This document shows positions 24,989 to 37,608 of a stretch of 64,000 bases of DNA, piece by piece. Under the pieces are notes generated by a model. That model ran no database searches and was not told the DNA's origin. It was given only the letters and a program-made list of their open reading frames with translations. Source of the stretch: Paraspadella gotoi (lineage: Eukaryota > Chaetognatha); assembly GCA_051294375.1 (NCBI GenBank), contig CM119266.1:8456606-8520605 (forward strand), in the 5' to 3' direction. The position numbers and the translations under genes were made by a program. Positions within the stretch are counted from its first letter, which is position 1, and each line of letters opens with the position of its first letter.

Positions 24989-27402
24989 AATTTTATTTCA
25001 TTTAATTTATTTATTTATTTAATTTATTTAATTTATTTAATTTATTTAATTTATTTAATTTATTTATTTAAATTCTTAGTCTTACTGTATCTCCTCGTCA
25101 TCGTCGTTGTTGTCGTCCTCTTCTTCCTTTCCTCCTCTCATCCTCTTCCAAATCCTCTTCCTCCCTCTTCTCTCCATCATCGCTCCACCATTCGCCTCCA
25201 AAAACTCCAACGCCGCCTCCACCTCTTCGTCCGACACTTTCGTGGGCTCCTCCCCTCCTTCGCCCGACGCCTTCTCCTCCAACTCGGCCGCCAACTCGGC
25301 CGCCACGAATCTTTCGCGGCGAGAAGCGACCAAGTTATGGATGTCGACGATGAGGGTGCGACGCACCTATAAGAAATAATAATAAGCGATAATCTCATTT
25401 GCATATATTCGTGTTGACTCTAAGTCAACATAAATTTAGAACCTGACTCATTTCATGAACTCAAATCGAAACTTAACTCATGCGATTAATAATAATGATT
25501 TCTGAGGGAGTTTGGGACATTTATCAATATCAATTAATACTTAAATTGGTATTAAATCAAAACAATACTCCTCTTACGCACCTCGACGAGCGACTGCATC
25601 CCCGAGGATTGAAGACTCATAAGAAGACCGCAGTCGGCCAACAGGCGTCGGCACGATCGACCGGCGACGAAAGACGACAATTCCGTCGGTCCCTTTTCTC
25701 CGGCCGACAAAGCGTCGGCTTCTTTGACGAGATAGTCGGCGACGGACGGCTCCAGATTCGTCAGATAAGAGAGAGAATCTTGGATCAAGAGATCGTGAAG
25801 TTTGTCGATCGAATCCATCAGCATCGATCGAATCTTTGATTCGTTTTCCTCCTGATTATTGGCCTGTTTCTTCGCCAGGCTCGAATCGGTCTTCGAAACG
25901 GGCAAGACCTTGACGCGATTCGAGATGGGCGCTAGACTGAAATCGGAGAAGGCGAGCGCTCGTCTCAGTTTGTTCACGCGAAAAAGTTGAGAGGAAAAGT
26001 TTTTGTTTTCGCTGAGAGTCAATTTTTGAAATTCGGAAACAGCGGATTCGGAGATTTCCTGGGGACACAGAAACGTGGTAAAAAATGTATGTTGATTGAA
26101 AATCTGTTTAGTAATTAGTACCTAGTGGTTAAATTGTGATCGCGAGATAAACTAGAAATCTCTCTCTCTCTCTCTTTATTCTTGAGTCTCTCTATTAATT
26201 TTTTTTTTAAATCTTTCTCAATTTTTGTCTAATTAATATTATTTACTAATAAAATATATTTTTTTATCCCTAACCTGAAATTGTTTTCCAAAATCCACCG
26301 AAGCTTTGCTCTCTTGCAGCAAAACGATTCCGGCAAATGGATTTTGATTGAAAATGGATTCGAGTATCGATTGAATTTCGTCCATTTGATCCCAAAATGG
26401 AAGAACGCAAATCGTGTTACGAGTGACGTAAGTCGTCGGGGAAGAAGATTCTAAGAGTTGAAAGATCACGTGTTGCGTACGACCTTGAAAATAAAAAAAA
26501 TTAAGGAAATCTTATGAATCGGATAAATGTTTTGGAAAAAAAACTGAACTTATATTTAGTTCAGGTATTGGCTCCCAGTGAGTAAAGGCAGGCTAAATAG
26601 GCCGCAACATCTTTACTGCATTGCTATTATCGGGCTCATACCAAAAATCATTAGGCAGGGAACGGAAAGGGAAGGGGAAAAAAGGACTATAAATTAACAG
26701 TAAGTTTGGTTGATAATTTGTGAGAGGGTAAACAGTAAACGATATCATTCTAACTAACACTACTCTCAAACGAGGCTCAACAAGAGAACAAAAAATTCTC
26801 CATTTATTCAACAATTATACTAACTTTCTCCCTACTTTGAACTAGTCGGTTAGGTCCTCCGTCACTCATACGTATTTTACAAATGTATAGTTTCTAAATC
26901 AAATCGACCATCCCACCACCCTAAACCACCCCCCTCTCTTCACCCTCACCTCCCACGGTCCACTTTTTCTCCACCACCACCTCCTCGTCAAATTCGAACC
27001 CAAATTCTTTCTCCACCAAATTTCTACTTTTTTTCGGGACGAGAAAAACGACGTTTACGTGGAGGAAAGATTTGCGGCTGTTAAATTTGTAAAAAAAAAT
27101 CATTTAAAACAAATTAACTAAAATAAATAAAAATTGACATTTACGTTTTATTGAGGACGAGGTGTTTGGGCGTGTGGGATGGAGAGTCTCCGAACTCAAG
27201 CAGAGAGTCGAGGCCGTGGGGAGGAGGAACGAGGGCGTTCTGAGAGACGGGAGACATTTAAATGTAAATTAAATTGTATTAAACTAAGTCATTAATACCA
27301 TATTTTCGTTTGAGAAATAATTTTATTTTTGCCTTTTTCTTTCTTCCTCTGTTCTATTCGCTTGTCTCTCTTGTACCTCTTTGTTTTTTTTTCTTTCATT
27401 TT

Positions 27403-27434
<32 letters not shown>

Positions 27435-27762
27435 CCTTTTTTTCCCCTTTATTTTTTTCTTTTTTCCTTTTCTCATCTTTAATTTCTTTTCTTTTCTCTT
27501 TTCTTTTCATTTTTTCCCCATTTTTTTCTTAGTATTTTAAAACCAAAATCCCTAAAAAAAAATTTATTAACAAGAAAACTGACCAAAAATAAAATATTAT
27601 CCTATTTAGTATTTACCGGGTCCATCTTCACAGTGGCAAGTTTGGGACAAAACTTTTTGAGCGAAAGAATTCCACTGTGCGAGATTTTCGGGCAAGCGCG
27701 AAGTTCGACGCGTTGCAGTTGGTCGAAGGACAGGGCCGCGTAGTGGAGACCTGGTAGGTAGG

Positions 27763-27805
<43 letters not shown>

Positions 27806-30800
27806 AAATTCTTGTCATTCTTGTTTTATTCCCTTGCTTATTTCAGCTATATTAACCCCAATTAACCCCCTTTAACCGAAATTAACTGACCAACGTCCGT
27901 CAAGTGATGACAACCGTTGCACTTGAGATTCCTCAGTCCGCTCATGTTCGGCGCCACGAATTTGAAGAGACCGAAGAATGAATCGTTGAGTTGCTCCAAA
28001 CCGGAAAAGTCTAAAGTGGACAGGGCGTGGTCCTGAAAAGGGGAAATAGAATATTAAAATAATAATAATTATAATGATTATAAAGTATGATGTGGAATTT
28101 ACAGGATAAAATCAGGAATATAAAATGCTTGGATTCCATTTCATGCATTTCATAATAATTACTAATAATACTAACTAATAATAATAACCTTAAAATGTTT
28201 TTGAAAATCGTCGGAAACCCAATAGTTTGGGTTGACGAAGAACTGAGGGCGGCCATTTTCTTGGATCTCGAAAGTCGGGATGTCGAGGTAGATTTTCTTC
28301 TCGAGAGATAAGAGTAAATCTGTTGTCAGTCAAAAGGAGAACATTAACTGTGTGATATATTGGGAAAAAGAGAGAGAGATGGGAGAGAGAGAGAGAGATG
28401 GGAGAGAGAGAGAGAGAGAGACTAAATTAACAGTCAAGCAGACAGAAACAGACAAAAAAGATAAAGAGAAAGAGAAACATACAGACAGACAGACAGAAAA
28501 ACGAACAGAAAAACAGACAGCAGTCAGAAACAGATTAAAAAAGAGAAAGAGAAACAGACAGACAGACAGACGAACAGACAGACAGACAGACGAACAGACA
28601 AACAGACAGCCAGTCAGAAACAGATTGAAGAAGATCAAGAGAAAGAGAAACAGACAGATAGACCGACAGACATAGTTAAACTTACGTGTCTGAATGTTGT
28701 CTTCCTCCTTTTCTTCCGCTCCCTTATTCCTCTCTAAAGTATCCTTCCACCAAACAGCGATCAACCCGGGCTTCTGCCGCGTCCTCTCCGCCCTAAACCC
28801 CGCCCCAGTTTTGTCCACCACCACCGTTGTCCCCATGGGCGTCAGCGCCACCTTCCTCATCGTCCCCCGCCCCTCCCTTTTCGCCACGTTCAGTTGCAGG
28901 CTTCCCGTTTTGGCGTAGCCGCCGCCTGTGGCCACCGTGTGGCGGTGCTTCGCGTCTCGGCGTCGGGGACGAGGCGGATCCGCTGCCGGACAGCGACGCC
29001 ATTTTTTGCGTCGCCGATGTAGTTGATCTGCCGTTCAGCGGAGCCGAGGTCGTCTATCGCTCCGTGGCGTCGCCGATGTAGTTGATCTGCTGCTCCGCGG
29101 CGTCGGCGGCCGCGCGAAGCTGGAGATTCGATTTTTGGTCGGTCCTTTCTTACTTTTGCCCTTCTGGGGCTGTGGGAGGAGGAGAGGGGCGTTAGAGGGG
29201 AGAGGGGAGAAGGCGAAGGGGGGATGGGTGAGAGGGCAGAGGAGAGAGGATATCGAGGGGAGGAGAGATGAGAGAGGAAAGAATGCGAAAAAGGAAGGCG
29301 AGTTAGAAAGGCTAAAAAAAAATTATGAAAAAAAATTATTTTCTGAGCTTTACAACTGAAAAAATGATTGTAATCCTCATTTCAACCGAGACTGAACAGT
29401 AGAGCGTTCAAAGATAACAAAATATAAGAAATTTAATTTCATTCATCATTGTTTTAATGTAATAAGGTCTGAAGAATTCGATAATGATAACCATTTTTTG
29501 GTATAGTTTCATCTTCCTTGTCGCCAGTGGCGATTTTTGAAGCATATAAGGTGCTATTAAAATGGCGTAACCATTGTAGAGAAACTAAAATTATTAAAAT
29601 TTTATAAAAGTCATATTTAGCTTATATAATATGAAAATAAAGACCCATAAAAATATTTTGATAAGTTTATTTACAAATTTTATATTTTATTAACAGCTTG
29701 TTAACTATATTTATTAATAATTAGTAGTTAAAAATAGGCTAAAGTAAAAAAATAAATATTTTGAAATTTTAAAACCGGATTTGAATTCCTTGCAAAAAGT
29801 TGATATAAGGAAGTAAAATCCATTTTAACAAATTCTTTCATTAAGTTGGTTAAAAATGTTAAAAACTATGATTTTTGTTTAACTTTATTATTTTTGGCTT
29901 AAAATTATAGTTTTTTAAAATTTTGACTAACTTAATGACATAATTTTTTAATAAAAATTATATTTTCTTATATCAACTTTTTACAAGGAATGCGAATCCG
30001 GGATAATTTTTTTAAAATTAATTTTTTTTAACTTTAGCCTAATTTTTATTCATAATTATTAATAAATATAGCTAACTAACTTTTAATAAAACATAAAATA
30101 TAGAAAAAAACTTACCAAAATATTTTTATAGGTTTTTATTTTTATATTTCAAAAGCTCATGTAATTTTCAAAAAAATTTAATAATTAGATTTATCATAAC
30201 TTATAATGTTTGCCCTATTTTATTAGCATTTTATATACATTAAAAATCGTCATTTCCGACAAGAAAGATGAAATTATAGAAAAAAATGGTCATCACCATC
30301 GAATTCTTCAGACCTTATTACAGTAAAATAATTATGAATGGAATTTAATATCTTATATTTTGTTATATTTGAACGCTCTACTGAACAGTAAGCTTTTATT
30401 TCATGTCTGTTAAGACTGAATTTTGTTAGTAGTAAAGTTGACGGTTCATAATTTATAATTCATATAATTCATAATTTAGCAGTTGCTGACCTAACTCCCG
30501 GGTCAACCGGCGAGACCAAGGTTACCGAAACTATAACCAAATCTTTAACCCGAATCCTTAACCTTAACCCCAATCCCTAATCTCTAACCCAATATTCTAA
30601 CCTAATCCCTAACCCTATTTAAATCTAAAAACTAACTTAATTACGAATTGAAGTTGAAATGGGGCGTTTTTTTGGGGAAAACATGGCGAACGGGAATGCC
30701 TAGTCTCGTGCCCCCCCCCCCGGCTATAACTCACCGATTTCTTTTTAGAAAAAGTTCTGATGGCCTCAGTTCTTTCTTCTTCTTCATCGTCGTCGTCTTC

Positions 30801-30968
30801 GTCGGCATTGGAAAATAATTCGTCGGGCTCCTCTGTTTTCTTTCCTTTCTTTTTCGCCATGGCTGAAAGATAAAAAAAGGAAAAATTATGAATTAGATTA
30901 TAGACAAAGTAATTAAATTTGAATATAATTCTAAACGATATAACTTTTAAATTATTGAAAGGTCGACA

Positions 30969-31053
<85 letters not shown>

Positions 31054-32679
31054 CCTCTCACTCTCTCTCTTCCTCTCTCTCTCTGTATCATGAAACCTTA
31101 AGTTCAAATACGCAATCAGAAAAAAAAATTTTCAAAAGTTTTTTTTTATATCAACTTACCCAATAATTTTTTTTCTGTTTCGTATTGCTTTGTTTCTTTG
31201 TTTTTTTCAATTAAACCCGAAGTAAAAACAATCTTATTGCATCGCTGGAGGAACCTTGATAAGTTACCAAAACAAAGACGAAAACAATCAAAACAGAGAA
31301 AAAAACAACGATCGTTGCAGGAATCGGTTTCCATGGAAACAAAATAACTGGTTTACCGAAAAATCATCGCATGGTAGAAAAAAAAACCGGAAAAAAAAAT
31401 TTCTCATCGGGTTCTAGAGTCGAGCGATGGGATTGACACGCAACGTGCGCCAAATATATTAACACGCAACGTGCACAGATTCCGTGTCGCCAATGTCATT
31501 GGACAATGAATGAACAACGGAAGGACAAAAGGACAAAGAAGGGTTGACGTTGAGACAAAGAAGTGACAAAGACAGAGTGAGAGAAAAATTAGATAAAAAA
31601 AAAAACAGTGGAAAAATATTTTCTGTAAAGGCAACAAGACCATATTACTTTAGCAACTAAACTTACAAAATGAACAATACTAAATAACAACTATTTAACT
31701 AATTGACTCTATTTTTCTTTAACAGTATTACCATAATTTTTTCATCTTCTTTGTATATATATCTTTTATTCTCTGCCCTTTCTCTTTCTCTTTCTCTTTT
31801 CTTTTAATATTAAATTATTTTCTTCTCTTTCTTTTTTAATCTTTCTATTTTTTCTCTACTCCTCTTCTCCACTTCTTTTTCTTTTCTTTCCACATGTCTT
31901 TAACTTATCTATTTCTCCTTTCTACTTCTCTTTTCCCAGATCATCCCAGTCTCTCCCTCCTATTTCCTACTTATCTATTTTTCCTCTCTCCCTCTCTTTT
32001 TCCCAGATCATCCCGGGTCTCTCCTACTTATCTATTTCTCCTCTCTACCTCTTTTTTTCCCAGATTATCCATGGTCTTTCCTACTTATCTATTTCTCCTC
32101 TCTACCTCTTTTTTTCCCAGATCATCCCCGATCTCTCCTACTTATCTATTTCTCCTCTCTACCTCTTTTTTTCCCAGATCATCCATGGTCTTTCATACTT
32201 ATCTATTTCTCCTCTCTACCTTTTTATTTCCCATATCATCCCCGATCTCTCCTACTTATCTATTTCTCCTCTCTACCTCTTTTTTTCCCAGATCATCCCC
32301 GGTCTTTCCTACTTATCTATTTCTCCTCTCTACCTCTCTTTTTTCCCAGATCATCCCCGGTCTCTACCTCGGGAATCTTCGCGACGCCAAGGACGAAGAA
32401 CAACTGATCGAGAATCAAATCACTCACATTCTCTCGATTCACGATTCGGCGAGAGCCATTTATCCCGTGAGATCTTCTGTGAAGTAGAGTCATCTGCGTG
32501 ATGCGTGATGAGATGGGGAATCTAATTCTGGAAATCAGAGACTCAGTCGTCCGTGCGTTGTGAATTGTTTTATGTTTTATAATTAGATTATGTAACAGCA
32601 TCACTCACACTCCCTGGGTGAGATTGATTTTATAAAAAATTTCAAGATTATTATTTAATTGAAAGTTGTCTCTACACTT

Positions 32680-32727
<48 letters not shown>

Positions 32728-33848
32728 ACTCTCTCTCTGTCAAATGTGAGTTTTCCTCACTGTCGATGATCACTGTTGCAAAAAGGATGACTGAAATATC
32801 GTTAGAAGACAAAGTTTAATTATTTTGCAACCACTGCCAATAGAAATGCGCATATCCTCAATTTATTTTTGTTTTAACCCTTTTAATTTCTTTTTCATTC
32901 CATTAAAAATTCTCTCCCCTCTCTCCCGCAGAACAAAAAGTATCTCTGCATTCCGGCGGCCGACACTCCCAGCCAAGATCTGGCGCAACACTTCCCGCAG
33001 TGCATCGACTTTATTCACTCCGGGAGACTCGGAGGTGGCGCCGTCTTGGTTCATTGGTAATTTTAAACTTTAACATAATACAAATACGTAAGGATATATT
33101 TAGTGGAGGTCGATATAAATATGACGAACAAAATGAGATGAATCAATTCATTGAAATGAGTAAAGTGAATGAAATCGAATCGTGTAATTGCACTTATGTG
33201 ACATTCAATTTTATGGGGATAGAGAGAAAAAAAAGAATTGGTTTACTTTTTTTGAAAATAAACAATACTTAATCATTATTCAATAAGGTAAATGGCACTG
33301 ATAGAATATTATATAAAAAATATAAATAAAAAAAAAATAGAAAAAAAGTGAATGCGAGAAAAAAGAAAAGAAAAAATAAGAAAAAAATAAAAAAATAAAA
33401 AAATACAGTAGTAATAATGAGGCATAGGTGAATTATTCAGTTCCCGCTATTTCATAAAAAACATTCAAAGTATATCATTTAAGAATAGAAGGATCATTCA
33501 TATTCAGTAACTACGTGCTGACAATAAACGTCGATAATATGTTTTACAAATTTTAAATGATGAGAAAATAAGTCAATTGAACTCTCCGCTCTGACAACTA
33601 GAGTGTAATGCTTACTTGATGTTCCTTTAATAAAAAAAGAAAACAGAAAACAGCACTTGATTTATGCTTGAAAGAATTAAAATCTTTGGTTACTGAATTA
33701 CTGAGTTAATTTGACTCCTGGTAAGTGAACGCGCTCGTCTGTGGTTAATGATGAATGTTTCCCTCGTAATGAAGTAGAGCGCAACTGAGCTAACGACTAT
33801 GGGCTCATTTGTTGGGAGTGTGCGGAGAGAGAAGAGAGAGACGAGAGA

Positions 33849-33896
<48 letters not shown>

Positions 33897-34011
33897 GGGA
33901 GGAGAGGAAGGAAAGAGAAAAGAAAAGATTAAGCCGGGCTAAGAAAGAGATTTATATTTGTGTTCAAAGACAAATTGAAAAGTTGCAAGGTGGTAGACGT
34001 GACAGAGAATA

Positions 34012-34089
<78 letters not shown>

Positions 34090-34166
34090 AATCCCAGGGA
34101 AGACAGAAGGGACAGTCTAAGAGGAAAGGGGCGTCCAACTATTAATCTCCATTGTTCTTCCTCGCC

Positions 34167-34203
<37 letters not shown>

Positions 34204-37200
34204 ACTTTGCCTAATCCGAATCTCTAAAACCATCTCTAAAACCATCATCTAAAACCACCAACGGCTTCAGCAAATTAGATTCGTTCCTTCATGCGACGAT
34301 AAAAAAAAATCTAAGATCACATATCTTAAAAGTTTCTATAAATCCAGTTAAATCTCGATAAATCCCGATGAAATCTCGATAAAACCGGCACAAATCCGCG
34401 ACTCTTGACTTTTCTCTTTTCTTCTCTCTCTTTTTATTCTTTATTCTTTATTTCTTACTTAGCACTTTTCCATTTTAAGTTTCTCCCTTTATTTTAAATT
34501 TTGTTCAACTACTACGAAAATCCCTTTATTAAATAACTTGCCCCTGACTTTGGACTTTGGACATAGCAGAACTGCGCGAGCTTTCAATAAAGACTTTTCC
34601 ACACCTACGGTCTAGTTTATTAACTGAGATATATATTGATTTTTCAATAAATGACTTCCTTACAAGTTACAAGAATGAAGGTTAATATCTTATTAGAAAA
34701 ACTGAGCAGAAAGTAAATTTTAACTTTGTGTTGTAAATAATATAGATGAAATACTAAATCCTTCATAAAATATAAAAATAGAAAATAGTGAAACAAGTAA
34801 TTTGCAAATTTTCCTAGAATTATAGATGCTCCCTCTATTTCCAGAGGACCACACTAACATTTTTTCTCCAAATTACATTATTAAATATAAAATAACTTAG
34901 TCTAATATAGTAAAATAAGTAATCTTGCAATTGTCCAATCCTTGCTTCTCCTGTTATCTCCTTCTTCCACCCTTCCTTTCATTCCTCCTTCTCTTTCCCC
35001 CCCCCTCATCTACCCCCAACCACCCTTCACCCACCCCCCCATCCACCCCCAACCCTTCGACAGCCTCGCCGGCGCCTCTCGCTCCGTCACCGTCGTCGTC
35101 GCCTACTTGATGACCGTCACGAATCTCAACTGGCGCGACTCTCTTCTCGCCGTTCGAGCGGCTCGTCAAGTGGCCAACCCCAACTTTGGCTTCCAGCGTC
35201 AGTTGCAGGATTTCGACGCTGGAGGGGGACTGAGGAGGGTGAGTCGTGAGATCGGCCAATCGTGTCAGATAATCGACCAAGCAAAAACTATCTATCGAGC
35301 AATCATTAGATTCTTCGATCAATTGAACAATTATTTCGCCTTTGACGCAATCGAGAACACGATTAATCAATCATTTGTTAAGTTAATTTTGTTAATTTTG
35401 TTAATCAAGCATTAGTCGACCAAGCAAATAATCTGGCAAAAGTTCTATCAAGCATCAGTCAACCAAGCAAATAATCTTGCAAAAGAAGTCGCCATCTTAA
35501 CGCGCCGACAACGCCCGTTCACCCTATCATTTCATAAATTATTTCATAAACCAATTAATCCTTCGAAAAAACTATTATTTTTTTTTTATTAAATCATCTA
35601 ATCAAGAAATTATCCAAACAACAAATTAAAAAAAAATCTTAAAAGCATAAGGATCAAGCCATGATGATATTGATTCGGGTGAGCTTCTTTGTGACGTAGT
35701 CGTCGTCGTCGTCGTCGACGGCGTCGTCGTCGTCGTCTCGTCGCCGTCACGCTGTTTTTAATAAAAACTACTACGCTTTTATAGGTTTGGCTGTGACTTA
35801 CCGTTTTTTTTTTAAATAAAAATTATTATGAATTATGATAAAGTTTTACAAAAGTGTGCATTCATAGTAAGTTAAAAATTTAGATATGGATTCTCATCTT
35901 GAAATAGCTTTGATATTTTTTATTACATTTGGATTTAAGTATTTTTTGTTTGAATTTCCACTTCATTATGATTTACTGCAATATGCAAATGAGATTATAG
36001 TACTCATTATCATATCCAAATTAGTATATAGAAATGCTTTAATCTAATTTACATATTGCAGTATATAATATTGAAGATGAAATTCAAAAAATTTTTTTAA
36101 ATCTCTAATAAAAAATGGGAACTCAAAATAACTTTTTAATGAGAAGCTATATCTTAATTTTAATACAAATAAAAATAAAATCTTTTACAAGCTGCGATTG
36201 GAAAAAATTGGAAAAATTTCCAATTGTAAACCATTGTAACATTTTTTGCCTTTCTTTTATTTCTTTTATTCTTTTATTTTAGAAAAAAACGAGTTCAGTT
36301 TCTGCACTGACTGTACAGCGGCCTTCAAGCAGCTGTCCAGCTTTGTCTCTCTTTCTCTCTCTTTCTGTCTCTTTCTCTCTTTACGATCTCTTGCGTGATC
36401 GTTCTTTTTTGAAAAATTATGATTATGTTTTTTTTTCTAAAAACTTTTATTCAGGGCTTTTTTCTCAATACAAAATCCCAAATTTACATCCGAGATTTTC
36501 GTGAATACATTTTAAAAAAAGTAAAGAATAACTTATATTGACATGCATTGCCACATGTAAATCAGCTAATGTGACTTATTATATATGCAGCACTTTCGCT
36601 GAACAATATGCATTACATTAAAAAAATAAATTTGTATTTATTTATTATTGTAACTTTGAACTGGTTGGCCCACTATTGGCAAATTATATCTAAAATAGGA
36701 GTTGATAAGAGAGATATAGTCCAAATTAAACATTACTTTTTTGTTATTCTGATAATTTATACTATTATTAAATTATAAATATTTTTAGTGTATATATTTA
36801 ATCATTTTTATCTTTTTTTTAAATAATAATTATTTGAGTTGTGATAACTATTATAAATTAATTAAATATGCAAATATAAAATTTGACCTCGGTCTGGTTT
36901 CTTCCTAAAAAAGAACAATCAAAAATTTCATTCAAGATTAAATTTTTTTTAAAATGAGGAAAAAAAAATATTTGGAAGTCAAAAATATCATAGTCGTGAA
37001 CAGAGTATTTTCAACTATATATTTTGTTAATAGGGATTATAATTTTTGGATCATTATTATTGAAAAGAGTTTAGCTTTATCAAGTTTTTCTTCTTCTGAA
37101 TAGGGGTAGCCCCTCTCAAACGAAAATTTATGCATTTTTAAGTTTACTTTCAATGTACAAAAAATTTCTTATATGGCTCTATACCCAAATATTTATTTTG

Positions 37201-37359
37201 TAATATTTTTTATAGAAAGGAAAAGAGTTCGTCCCTACTCATATTCGTCGGAAAATGAGTTCAGCTCTGCAGCGGCGGTCCAGCGGCGGTCCAGCGACTG
37301 TCCAGCTTCTCTCTCTCTCTTTCTCTCTCTCTCTTTCTCTCTTCTCTCTCTTTCTCTCT

Positions 37360-37391
<32 letters not shown>

Positions 37392-37559
37392 CTTTCTAAA
37401 AACTTTTATTATCGCCATTTATTCCGCGCTTTTTTCTCAATACAAAATCCAAATTTACATCCGAGATTTTCGTGGATTTTTTCCCTAAAAATTCTGATTA
37501 TTCTTTATATAAACGAGAGAGACCTAATAATGCGTTTCGTTGGCGGGAAAACTGTCCAG

Positions 37560-37608
<49 letters not shown>

